Below are positions 1 through 6,435 of a stretch of 7,665 bases of DNA, one piece after another. The stretch lies in NCBI GenBank assembly GCA_003552745.1, contig PUOG01000246.1, positions 1 through 7,665 of the forward strand, given 5' to 3'. The notes beneath the pieces are model-generated. The model was given only the letters and a program-made list of their open reading frames with translations, made no database searches and was not told the origin of the DNA. Origin of the DNA: Spirochaetaceae bacterium. Its GTDB lineage: Bacteria > Spirochaetota > Spirochaetia > DSM-27196 > SKKC01. Numbering within the stretch: the first letter of the stretch is position 1; every line of letters starts with the position of its first letter. A program made the position numbers and the translations under genes.

Positions 1-17
1 ATCCTCTATCTGTATCT

Positions 18-120
18 GTGACAATGGGGACGGGGCAATTCTGTCACTTATCAAAAGACTGTCAAAGGGGACGACAACTTTCAGTGGGATGTGACAAAAT
101 TGCCCCGTCCCTAGTGTCAC
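18..120. repeat. REPIN-like inverted repeat (two 30-bp arms)
   Basis: Positions 18-47 and 91-120 are inverted copies of one 30-bp unit. They match at 27 of 30 positions and are separated by 43 bp. Each arm has self-complementary ends (GTGACA ... TGTCAC) around a shared core, GGGACGGGGCAATT. The spacer holds a smaller hairpin (CTG/CAG at 59-61 and 82-84, AAAG/CTTT at 64-67 and 78-81, with a TC bulge). As single-stranded DNA or RNA the whole block would fold into one long hairpin. No ORF fits it. Similar GTGACA...GGGACGG palindromes are, from memory, scattered in Peptococcaceae genomes. The two-arm layout is like REP doublets mobilised by RAYT (IS200-like Y1) transposases, but no transposase is present, so mobility is inference. 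No U-run follows the hairpin, so it is not a standard terminator. Confidence 0.75.
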
Positions 121-153
121 CTAGTGTCACCCCCTAGTGTCACCCATTGTCAC
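111..153. repeat. Tandem GTGTCAC/TGTCAC direct repeats
   Basis: The decamer CTAGTGTCAC occurs at 111-120, 121-130 and 134-143, followed by a degenerate copy ATTGTCAC at 146-153. The first copy is also the outer end of the right arm of the neighbouring inverted repeat, so the array looks like repeated duplication of that end. On the minus strand the units read GTGACACTAG. The array touches the stop codon of the acyl-CoA dehydrogenase gene: the stop TAG plus the following GTGACA itself looks like one more unit. This is seen directly; the mechanism (slippage or repeated insertion) is inference. Confidence 0.8.
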
Positions 154-1272
154 CTACTTGCCCAGCAGCTCCCTGGATACCACCAGGCGTTGGATCTGGT
201 TGGTTCCTTCATAAATCTGGGGCGCCTTGGCGTCACAAAAGTACCCGGTCAGCGGGTTGCTCGTGCCGGCTGCGGGAAAGCCGCATAAATCGATACAGCG
301 TGTCGCCGCTTCCATGGCCAGGTCGGTGGTATAATACTTGGCCATTGAAGCTTCCTTAGAGCATTTTTGCCCGGAATCCTTAACCAGGGCAGCCCTGTAC
401 ACCAGGAGCCGGGCCGCCTCCAGCTTTGTCGCCAGATCAGCCAGTTCAAAAGCCTTGTACTGCCCGGTTTCCCGGCCGGAATATTCCTCCTGCTCCTTTA
501 AAAAAGCGGTTGTGTAATCGATCACTGCCTGGGCCAGGCCGAGGCCCTGGGCGGCAATCCCGATCCTGCCGCCGTCAAGCAGCGACATGGCTATACTGAA
601 ACCACTGCCTTCTTCACCTAACCTGTTCGACGCCGGGATATAGAGATCCTCCATGCGCACTTCAGTAGTATTGGAGCGGTTCAAACCCATCTTCTTTTCC
701 GGTTTGCCCGGGGTTAGTCCCGGGGTGCCCTTTTCCATCAGGAAGGCCGTAATCCCCTTATAGCCGAGGCTGCGGTCGACCGTAGCAAATACGGTATAAA
801 GATCGGCCCGGTCCCCGCTGGTAATAAACAGCTTGCACCCGTTTAAAATATACCCGTCTCCCGACCTGGAGGCAGTGGCGGACAGGGAGGCCGCATCTGA
901 ACCTGCCTCCGCCTCGGTCAGGGCAAAGGCACCCAAAAGTTCACCCCGGGCCAGGCCGGACAGGTAACGTTTTTTCTGATCTTCAGTGCCAAAGTAATAG
1001 AGGGGAAAGGTCCCCACCGAGGTATGAACCGCTATAATTGCCCCGGTTGAAGCGCACACCCGGGAGAGCTCTTCGATCAAGATCGTGTAGGTTAAAAAAT
1101 CTTCTCCTCCCCCGCCCCATTCCGGAGGCAGGGGCAGGCCCATGTAACCTTTTTGTGCCGCTTTTTTCAGGTTTGCTTCGGGATAATGATCTCCCGTATC
1201 GATTTCTTGCCTTGCAAAACGGCGAAATTCTTCTCTTTTAGCCTGGTGATAACCCGAAAGAACAAAGTTCAC
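154..1272 (-). CDS. Acyl-CoA dehydrogenase, SCAD/MCAD family (butyryl-CoA dehydrogenase-like)
   Basis: A 372-residue FAD enzyme of usual family length, expected to oxidise acyl-CoA to trans-2-enoyl-CoA in the cytoplasm and pass electrons to electron-transfer flavoprotein. The family signature ALTEAEAGSDAASL lies near residues 117-130, LDGGRIGIAAQ at 232-242, and QIYEGTNQIQRLV at 352-364. The last places the catalytic base at Glu355, the C-terminal position used by short- and medium-chain enzymes. The start is GTG at 1272, preceded by AGAGGGG (1279-1285) at 6-nt spacing, and gives the typical opening MNFVLSGYHQAKREE. It lies 22 bp after the thiolase stop, so the two are probably cotranscribed. 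Two segments that normally contact FAD across the subunit interface are unusual: the ERxxFG motif reads EQEEYSG (259-265, Arg absent), and GGYGY...P-E-R is replaced by FPAAGTSNPLTG (332-343). Substrate length cannot be told. The family call is safe; full activity is less certain. Confidence 0.93.
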   Translation of the reverse strand: MNFVLSGYHQAKREEFRRFARQEIDTGDHYPEANLKKAAQKGYMGLPLPPEWGGGGEDFLTYTILIEELSRVCASTGAIIAVHTSVGTFPLYYFGTEDQKKRYLSGLARGELLGAFALTEAEAGSDAASLSATASRSGDGYILNGCKLFITSGDRADLYTVFATVDRSLGYKGITAFLMEKGTPGLTPGKPEKKMGLNRSNTTEVRMEDLYIPASNRLGEEGSGFSIAMSLLDGGRIGIAAQGLGLAQAVIDYTTAFLKEQEEYSGRETGQYKAFELADLATKLEAARLLVYRAALVKDSGQKCSKEASMAKYYTTDLAMEAATRCIDLCGFPAAGTSNPLTGYFCDAKAPQIYEGTNQIQRLVVSRELLGK

Positions 1273-1294
1273 TTTTTACCCCTCTTAACTATGT

Positions 1295-2476
1295 TTATGA
1301 GACCTTGATAACCGTTGCTTCCCCCTGGGCCGCCCCGCTGCAAATCGTGGCCAGGCCGTACCCGCCACCGCGGCGGCGCAGTTCGGCAACCAGGGTCATA
1401 AGGATCCGGGCACCGCTGGCTCCAATCGGGTGTCCGAGGGCTATCGCACCACCGTTGACATTGACCCTGTCCCGGTCCCAGCCGCCCAGTTTAATGCTGG
1501 TTAGAGCTACAGCAGCAAAGGCTTCATTTACTTCGATCAAATCCATCTGCTCCGCCTTCAGCCCGGCCTTCTCCAGGGCCACCGCCGCAGCTTCATAAGG
1601 CACGGTGGCAATATAGCGGGGTTCCCTGGAAGCAGTACCGGTAGCAATTATTTCTGCCAGCGGTTCCAAACCCTGTTCCAGGGCTTTATCTTTCGAAGCC
1701 AGGACCAGCGCTGCCGCCCCGTCCGAAATCCCGGGGGCATTGCCGGCCGTGATCAAGCCTTCCTTTTCGAAAGCCGGCGGAAGCTGGGCCAGTTTTTGAA
1801 GGGAGGTGTCACGCCTTGGCAATTCATCAAGTTCGACCACCTGCGGTTTCCCTTTTCTTCCGGGCACCTCAACTGAAACGATTTCTTCTTTTAGCCGCCC
1901 GTCGTCCATTGCTGCAAGAGCAAACCGGTGGCTGCGCAGGGACCATTCATCCATTTCTTCCCTGGTTATACCGTGCTCAGCCGGCACGGCACTGCCGTGC
2001 ACTCCCATATGGACATCATGAAAGGGGCACCAGAGGCCATCATAAACCATGGTATCAATCACCCTGGCATCGCCCATCCGGTAACCGCTGCGGGCTCCCG
2101 GCATTATGTACGGCCCGGCGCTCATATTTTCCATGCCCCCGGCCGCAATGATATTTGCTTCGCCGGTTTTAATCATGGCTTCGCCCAGGTTGACGGCCCG
2201 CAGGCCGGAAGCGCATACCTTGTTGATTGTATCTGAAGGGACCTTATAGGGCAGGCCCGCCTTTACTGTAGCCTGCCGGGAAGGAATCTGGCCGGCCCCG
2301 CCCTGAATGACCATCCCGAGCAAAACCTGGCCGACATCTTCACCTTCCACGCCGGACCTGGAAAGGGCTTCTTTTAAGGCTGCTGCGCCCAGATCCACGG
2401 CGGGCACAGATGAAAGTGCCCCCATAAACCGGCCAAACGGAGTCCGGGCAAAACCGAGCACCACTGCAGGTTGCAT
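1295..2476 (-). CDS. Thiolase (acetyl-CoA C-acetyltransferase)
   Basis: 393 residues, the standard length for a bacterial thiolase II. It should condense two acetyl-CoA to acetoacetyl-CoA or, in reverse, cleave 3-ketoacyl-CoA. The nucleophilic cysteine is Cys88 in INKVCASGLRAV. NEAFA (317-321) and GHPIGASG (348-355, His349) form the active site, and the second catalytic cysteine is Cys379 in CSGAAQGEA, a less common form of the usual CxGGGQG but within the family pattern. The GGMENMS motif and the HMG of the covering loop are also present. I chose ATG at 2476 (MQPAVVLGFARTPFG) because GGAGG (2485-2489) lies 8 nt upstream; a TTG at 2491 would start inside that ribosome site and is unlikely. 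It precedes an acyl-CoA dehydrogenase by 22 bp, suggesting fatty-acid oxidation or butyrate/crotonyl-CoA chemistry. Substrate specificity (acetoacetyl versus longer ketoacyl) is not determined, so no gene symbol is given. Confidence 0.95.
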   Translation of the reverse strand: MQPAVVLGFARTPFGRFMGALSSVPAVDLGAAALKEALSRSGVEGEDVGQVLLGMVIQGGAGQIPSRQATVKAGLPYKVPSDTINKVCASGLRAVNLGEAMIKTGEANIIAAGGMENMSAGPYIMPGARSGYRMGDARVIDTMVYDGLWCPFHDVHMGVHGSAVPAEHGITREEMDEWSLRSHRFALAAMDDGRLKEEIVSVEVPGRKGKPQVVELDELPRRDTSLQKLAQLPPAFEKEGLITAGNAPGISDGAAALVLASKDKALEQGLEPLAEIIATGTASREPRYIATVPYEAAAVALEKAGLKAEQMDLIEVNEAFAAVALTSIKLGGWDRDRVNVNGGAIALGHPIGASGARILMTLVAELRRRGGGYGLATICSGAAQGEATVIKVS

Positions 2477-2734
2477 GTTCGCCACCTCCAAAAGCTTGAT
2501 AAACCATTTACCAGTCTATTCAATTACCCCAACCTGTACTCGTTCAGCTAAAAGCCGGGAAAAACCCTGTATTAACCTGCTTTATGCCCTCTGCGCATTA
2601 TGCACGCACACATATCTTGCACCTGTCCCACAAACCAGGGGCACACCATTATTTAACCCGCCCAGGCTGCAGCGGCGCAAAAGAGTGCTGCCTTATTACC
2701 AGATGAGCGCCATGCCTGGCTCTGCCGGTTAATT
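2477..2734. other. Intergenic region purD-thiolase, no gene seen
   Basis: 258 bp between the purD stop and the thiolase start. Apart from the thiolase ribosome site I see no convincing coding frame, RNA gene, strong -35/-10 pair or hairpin with a U-run. A loose minus-strand pair TTGGGG/TAAATG with 16-nt spacing lies about 25-70 nt upstream of the thiolase start but is too weak to call. The length suggests that the thiolase operon has its own promoter, yet no purD terminator is visible, so read-through remains possible. Confidence 0.6.
2484..2490 (-). promoter_or_regulatory. Ribosome binding site deciding the thiolase start
   Basis: The minus strand reads TGGAGGT, with 8 nt between GGAGG and ATG 2476. 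It overlaps the alternative TTG codon at 2491-2489, which excludes that codon as the likely start. Confidence 0.85.
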
Positions 2735-4018
2735 CTACATCCTTTTTAAAGCCCGGTGGGCGATATCTTTCCTGTAATAAGCACCATCAAACTTAATCTT
2801 GCTGCAGGCGTCGTAAACCCGGTCCAGGGCTTTGCGCAGGTCATCGTCCCAGGCGGTAACACCGAGCACCCTGCCGCCATTTGTAACCAGACGCCCGTCT
2901 TTCATAGCCGTGCCGGCATGAAACACCGCAACCCGGCCATCGCCCTCCTGCTCCAGTTCCTCTATTCCTTTGATAGGTAACCCTTTTTCATAACTGCCCG
3001 GGTAACCTTTTGAAGCCATAACCACGCAAACTGCCGGATCTTCCCTCCACTCGGCCTGCATACTGCCCAGATCGCCTCCGGCAGCCGCATCAAGCAGGGG
3101 CAGCAGGTCTGATTTCAAGCGCGGGATCAGGGCCTGTGCTTCCGGGTCCCCGAAGCGGACATTGTATTCAAGCACGTTGATCTTGCCCTCAGATATCATC
3201 AAACCGGCATATATCACGCCCCTGAAATCAATACCCATACTGTTAAAACCGTTCAGCAACGGCCAAAAAACCTGTTCCTCGGTTTTACGGGCTAAATCTT
3301 CAGTATAGATCGGAGCCGGCGAATACGCGCCCATCCCGCCGGTATTCGGTCCCTTGTCCCCTTCAAAAATGGCCTTGTGATCCTGCGAGGAGGGCATAAA
3401 GACCAGGTCCTTCCCGTCGGTGATGGCCAGGACCGAAACTTCCTCACCGCTTAAGCACTGCTCAATTATCACCCGGTCTCCGGCATCGCCAAATTTACGT
3501 TCAATCATAATATCATAAAGGGCCTGTTCAGCTTCAGCCGGGCCCGAGGCCACGGTCACGCCTTTGCCCGCCGCAAGCCCTTCCGCCTTGATCACCACCG
3601 GGCCGCCGTAAAACCGGGCCAGGTGGCTGCGGGCGTCTTCGAAGTCATCGAAGACGGCAAAAGCAGCCGAAGGGATGCCCCATTCCTTCATCTTCCGCTT
3701 GGACCAAACCTTGCTCCCCTCGAGCCGGGCCCCGTCTTTTCCGGGCCCAAACACTTTCAGGCCGGCGTCCCTGAAGCTGTCAGCCAACCCCTGCACCAGG
3801 GGCGCCTCGGGGCCTACTATCGTTAAATCAATACGCTTCTCCAGGGCCCATTTTTTCAGGTTTTCAATGTCGTCTGCGGCAATATCGACACATTCCGCTA
3901 CCTTCCCAATCCCCGGGTTCCCCGGGGCGCAATAAAGCTTATCTAAAAGCGGGCTCTGGGCCAGTTTCCAGGCCAGGGTATGTTCGCGTCCCCCTCCGCC
4001 GACGATCAGTACTCGCAT
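2735..4018 (-). CDS. purD: Phosphoribosylamine-glycine ligase (GAR synthetase)
   Basis: 427 residues, normal for bacterial PurD. It joins glycine to 5-phosphoribosylamine using ATP, the second step of de novo IMP synthesis, in the cytoplasm. The N-terminal domain opens with MRVLIVGGGGREHTLAWKL and carries APGNPG (31-36) and VGPEAPL (68-74). The ATP-grasp part shows VVIKAEGLAAGKGV (141-154), QDHK (212-215), GPNTGGMGAYSPAP (223-236) and the metal-binding EYNVRFGDPEAQ (284-295, where NARFGDPETQ is more usual). The C-terminal domain ends in GAYYRKDIAHRAL, the family's typical tail. The ATG start at 4018 has two purine-rich sites upstream (GGAGGTGGAGG); the distal one, 9 nt away, is better spaced. 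purH ends 82 bp upstream, and an inverted repeat in that spacer abuts the ribosome site. It is the last gene of the pur cluster, as in Bacillus-type operons. Confidence 0.97.
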   Translation of the reverse strand: MRVLIVGGGGREHTLAWKLAQSPLLDKLYCAPGNPGIGKVAECVDIAADDIENLKKWALEKRIDLTIVGPEAPLVQGLADSFRDAGLKVFGPGKDGARLEGSKVWSKRKMKEWGIPSAAFAVFDDFEDARSHLARFYGGPVVIKAEGLAAGKGVTVASGPAEAEQALYDIMIERKFGDAGDRVIIEQCLSGEEVSVLAITDGKDLVFMPSSQDHKAIFEGDKGPNTGGMGAYSPAPIYTEDLARKTEEQVFWPLLNGFNSMGIDFRGVIYAGLMISEGKINVLEYNVRFGDPEAQALIPRLKSDLLPLLDAAAGGDLGSMQAEWREDPAVCVVMASKGYPGSYEKGLPIKGIEELEQEGDGRVAVFHAGTAMKDGRLVTNGGRVLGVTAWDDDLRKALDRVYDACSKIKFDGAYYRKDIAHRALKRM

Positions 4019-4031
4019 CTGCCTCCACCTC

Positions 4032-4064
4032 CCGGTAATAATTTGCCAGGCCTGTTATTCCCGG
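4032..4064 (-). promoter_or_regulatory. Inverted repeat next to the purD ribosome site
   Basis: CCGGTAATAA (4032-4041) and TTATTCCCGG (4055-4064) pair at 9 of 10 positions around a 13-nt loop that contains the palindrome CAGGCCTG (4047-4054). In the minus-strand transcript the 3' arm ends at the distal GGAGG of purD (4028-4032), overlapping it by one base. No U-run follows, so it is not an intrinsic terminator. It could modulate ribosome access or mRNA processing between purH and purD; that role is inference. Confidence 0.45.
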
Positions 4065-4100
4065 CGCTGCTTTATGATCATTTCCGGCAACAATTAATTA

Positions 4101-5648
4101 TTAATGTTTAAAATAGCGGCGCCCGGTAAAGACCATGGCCAGGTTATGCTTGTTGCACAGCTCGATCGATTCCCTGTCCTTCTGGGAACCGCCTGGTTGG
4201 ACAATGGCCGTTACCCCGGCCCTGGATGCCTCTTCAACCGTATCGGGGAAAGGGAAGAAAGCATCAGATCCGAGGACGGCGCCCCGGGCTTTCTCACCGG
4301 CCTGGTTGAGGGCAATTTTCGCGGCCCCGATCCGGCTCATCTGACCGGCACCGACCCCGTAAGTCATATTGTTGCCGGCGATTACGATAGCATTAGAGCG
4401 CACATGTTTGACCACTTTCTGGGCAAAGGCCAGCGCGGCCCACTCTTCCTCACCCGGCACCCTTTCGGTCACTACCTCTCCTGCTCTCACGTCGACCGGA
4501 TCGCGATCGATAGTCTGGATCAGGATCCCGCCGGAAACGGTCTTGGTATCAAAACGGTCCTGCCCGCTGCCGGCCGGATCGACTTCCAGCAGGCGGATAT
4601 CTTTCTTGGCCTTTAATTCCTGCACCGCCTCCTCAGTAAATGTTGGTGCGGCAATCACTTCCAGGAAGATTTTGCTCATTTCCCGGGCTGCATCAGCGTC
4701 CACGGGCCGGTTTAAAGCCAGGACACCGCCAAAAATGGAGACCGGGTCGGCTTTAAAGGCCAGTAAGTAAGCATCCTTCAGGTTGGCAGCTGAACCGACT
4801 CCGCAGGGATTGGCGTGCTTGACCGCCACCGCGGTCGGTTCATCAAATTCCAGGACCGCTTCCCAGGCGGCGTTGAGGTCGTTCAAATTGTTAAACGACA
4901 GTTCTTTGCCCTGCAGCTGCCGTGCGGCAGCCAGGCCTTTCACCGGGCCGGACGAAGCGTAAAAAGCGGCGTCCTGCTGGGGGTTTTCGCCGTAGCGCAG
5001 GTCCTGGATTTTCTGGTAAGAGCGGTTCAGGCGCTCCGGGTAAAGCCCGGATTTAACCTGCGGCAGGGCATTGAAATATGAAGCAATGGCTGCGTCATAA
5101 CCGGCCGTATGGGAAAAAGCCTCCGCCGCCAGGTTGATGCGGGTCTCACTGCTGATTTTACCCTCTGCTTTCAGCTCTTCAATAACAGGCTTGTAGCGCT
5201 GCGGGTTGACCACAACGGCCAGGTGGGCATGGTTCTTTGCTGCCGCCCGCAGCATGGTCGGCCCCCCGATATCAATATTTTCCACCGCTTCCTCTAAGCT
5301 AACCCCTTCGCGGGCAACGGTCTGCTCAAAGGGATAGAGGTTAACAACCACCATTTCCAACGGAGTAATGCCCAGCTTTTCCATCTCCAGGCGCTGTTCT
5401 TCCACATCCGGGCGGGCCAGGATGGCAGCGTGGATATGAGGGTGCAGGGTCTTGACCCTGCCGCCTAAAATTTCCGGAAAGCCGGTCACCTCTGATGCGT
5501 CTGTCACCTCCAGCCCGGCCTCGCGCATAGCCCTGGCCGTCCCGCCGGTAGAAATGATTTCAAAGCCGAGCCCGGACAGCTCCCCGGCAAATTCAACTAT
5601 TCCTGTTTTGTCCGACACGCTGATCAATGCTCTTCTTTTATCAGTCAA
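4101..5648 (-). CDS. purH: Bifunctional AICAR transformylase / IMP cyclohydrolase
   Basis: 515 residues, the usual length. It catalyses the last two steps to IMP: formyl transfer from 10-formyl-THF to AICAR, then ring closure. The N-terminal MGS-like cyclohydrolase domain shows ISVSDKTG (9-16), STGGTA (33-38), KTLHPHIHAAILA (66-78) and NIDIGGPTMLRAAAKNH (124-140). The transformylase domain has LRYGENPQQDAAFY (217-230), the catalytic Lys277-His278 pair in AVKHANPCGVG, SNAIVIA (418-424), GVGAGQMSRI (431-440) and QPGGS (484-488), and ends in the usual F-[KR]-H tail. The RYGENPHQ motif has Gln224 in place of His. The start is TTG at 5648: an in-frame TGA lies two codons upstream, and the resulting MTDKRRALISVSDKTG matches the family start. 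The TTG overlaps the purN stop by 8 bp, implying translational coupling; GAAGG at 5659-5663 is 10 nt upstream. Confidence 0.97.
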   Translation of the reverse strand: MTDKRRALISVSDKTGIVEFAGELSGLGFEIISTGGTARAMREAGLEVTDASEVTGFPEILGGRVKTLHPHIHAAILARPDVEEQRLEMEKLGITPLEMVVVNLYPFEQTVAREGVSLEEAVENIDIGGPTMLRAAAKNHAHLAVVVNPQRYKPVIEELKAEGKISSETRINLAAEAFSHTAGYDAAIASYFNALPQVKSGLYPERLNRSYQKIQDLRYGENPQQDAAFYASSGPVKGLAAARQLQGKELSFNNLNDLNAAWEAVLEFDEPTAVAVKHANPCGVGSAANLKDAYLLAFKADPVSIFGGVLALNRPVDADAAREMSKIFLEVIAAPTFTEEAVQELKAKKDIRLLEVDPAGSGQDRFDTKTVSGGILIQTIDRDPVDVRAGEVVTERVPGEEEWAALAFAQKVVKHVRSNAIVIAGNNMTYGVGAGQMSRIGAAKIALNQAGEKARGAVLGSDAFFPFPDTVEEASRAGVTAIVQPGGSQKDRESIELCNKHNLAMVFTGRRYFKH

Positions 5649-6246
5649 TAATCATGCACCTTCTTCCTTCTACTTTCAGCTTTTCTCTGCAAAAAAGGTC
5701 TATCGCCGTCGGGTAGAGGCGATGTTCGGAAGCATGGATCCGCTGGTGCAGGGTCTCCACCGTATCTTCCTGGATAACCGGAACCGCCTCCTGCAGGATA
5801 ATCGGGCCCGTATCCAGACCTTCATCGACAAAGTGAACCGTACACCCGGTCACTTTAACCCCGTAATGAAAAGCCTGCTCCACCCCGTCCAATCCGGGAA
5901 AAGCAGGCAGCAAAGACGGATGGATATTCATGATCTGCATCGGGAAAGCGCTCACAAAAAGCGGCGAAAGCAGGCGCATAAAGCCGGCCAGCGCCACCAG
6001 GTCAATCCGGTCTTCTTGCAACTGTTCCACGATGGCCTGATCGTACTGCTCCCGCCCCCCGTAATCGCGAGGGTCCATAAAGAGGTTCTTAACTCCCCGC
6101 CTTTCCGCTCTCTGCAGGGCCTGGGCTTCTTTCTGGTCGCTCACCACCAGCGCCACCTCACCGGCAATCTCGCCTCTTTCCGCCGCCTCCAGGATCGCTT
6201 CCAGGTTCGTTCCCCGGCCGGAAGCAAGCACAGCAATTCGCTTCAT
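5641..6246 (-). CDS. purN: Phosphoribosylglycinamide formyltransferase (GAR transformylase, folate-dependent)
   Basis: 201 residues, typical for PurN. It transfers formyl from 10-formyl-THF to GAR, the third step of purine synthesis. A glycine-rich phosphate loop ASGRGTNLEAI lies at 8-18. The catalytic triad of the family is present: Asn107 and His109 in MNIHPSLLP, and Asp145 in VDEGLDTGPII. AGFMRLLSP (87-95), FPGLDGVEQA and GVKVTGCTVHFV are further family blocks. The ATG at 6246 follows AGGAGGGG (6254-6261), with 9 nt between AGGAGG and the ATG. Its TGA stop lies within the first codons of purH (8-bp overlap). On the upstream side a 189-bp spacer separates it from purM, unlike the tight purM-purN junction common in Bacillus-type operons. 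Confidence 0.97.
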   Translation of the reverse strand: MKRIAVLASGRGTNLEAILEAAERGEIAGEVALVVSDQKEAQALQRAERRGVKNLFMDPRDYGGREQYDQAIVEQLQEDRIDLVALAGFMRLLSPLFVSAFPMQIMNIHPSLLPAFPGLDGVEQAFHYGVKVTGCTVHFVDEGLDTGPIILQEAVPVIQEDTVETLHQRIHASEHRLYPTAIDLFCREKLKVEGRRCMIID

Positions 6247-6435
6247 ACCACAGCCCCTCCTGGTTTTATAAAATTCAAGTTAACAGACCCGGTAATTATC
6301 TTTTCGAAAACCCCGGAACATGCTTTTTACACAGAAAATAATTCTATTTTCACCTCGTTAATCCTCTATGCAGTTCCGGCTCAAACGATCAGCAAGTACA
6401 GTTTTCTTAAGCAGGCTTTGTAGTTACGTTCAACC
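6247..6435. other. AT-rich purM-purN spacer with small palindromes, no gene seen
   Basis: 189 bp, clearly more AT-rich than its surroundings. It contains the perfect palindrome TTTTCGAAAA (6301-6310) and an inverted repeat with 7-bp arms GAAAATA/TATTTTC (6334-6351, 4-nt loop). The longest minus-strand frame with a plausible start is an eight-codon GTG-initiated peptide (about 6352-6326), too short to call. No hairpin with a U-run and no good sigma-A promoter was found. It may hold an operator or an internal promoter, or be the remnant of a deletion or insertion; none of these is demonstrated. Confidence 0.5.

Noticed and set aside
18..120. Intrinsic terminator for the acyl-CoA dehydrogenase gene
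   Set aside because: The hairpin is long enough, but no T-run follows in the minus-strand direction; it could still slow polymerase.
1..153. CRISPR array or origin iterons in the GTGTCAC repeats
   Set aside because: The units are about 10 bp with no unique 30-bp spacers and only three or four copies, and no cas or replication gene is nearby.
2307..2732. Plus-strand ORF of 141 codons covering the purD-thiolase gap
   Set aside because: Its first half is antisense to the thiolase N-terminus and the rest has low-complexity composition; no ribosome site or recognisable domain was seen.
6326..6352. Eight-codon minus-strand GTG-initiated peptide in the purM-purN spacer
   Set aside because: It is too short and has only a poorly placed purine-rich site; chance occurrence is likely.
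5452..6423. Long plus-strand ORF of 323 codons across the purH start, purN and the purM-purN spacer
   Set aside because: It is antisense to purN and the purH start, which have full family motifs; its translation shows no recognisable domain and is rich in Arg, His and Pro, as expected of a shadow frame in GC-rich DNA.
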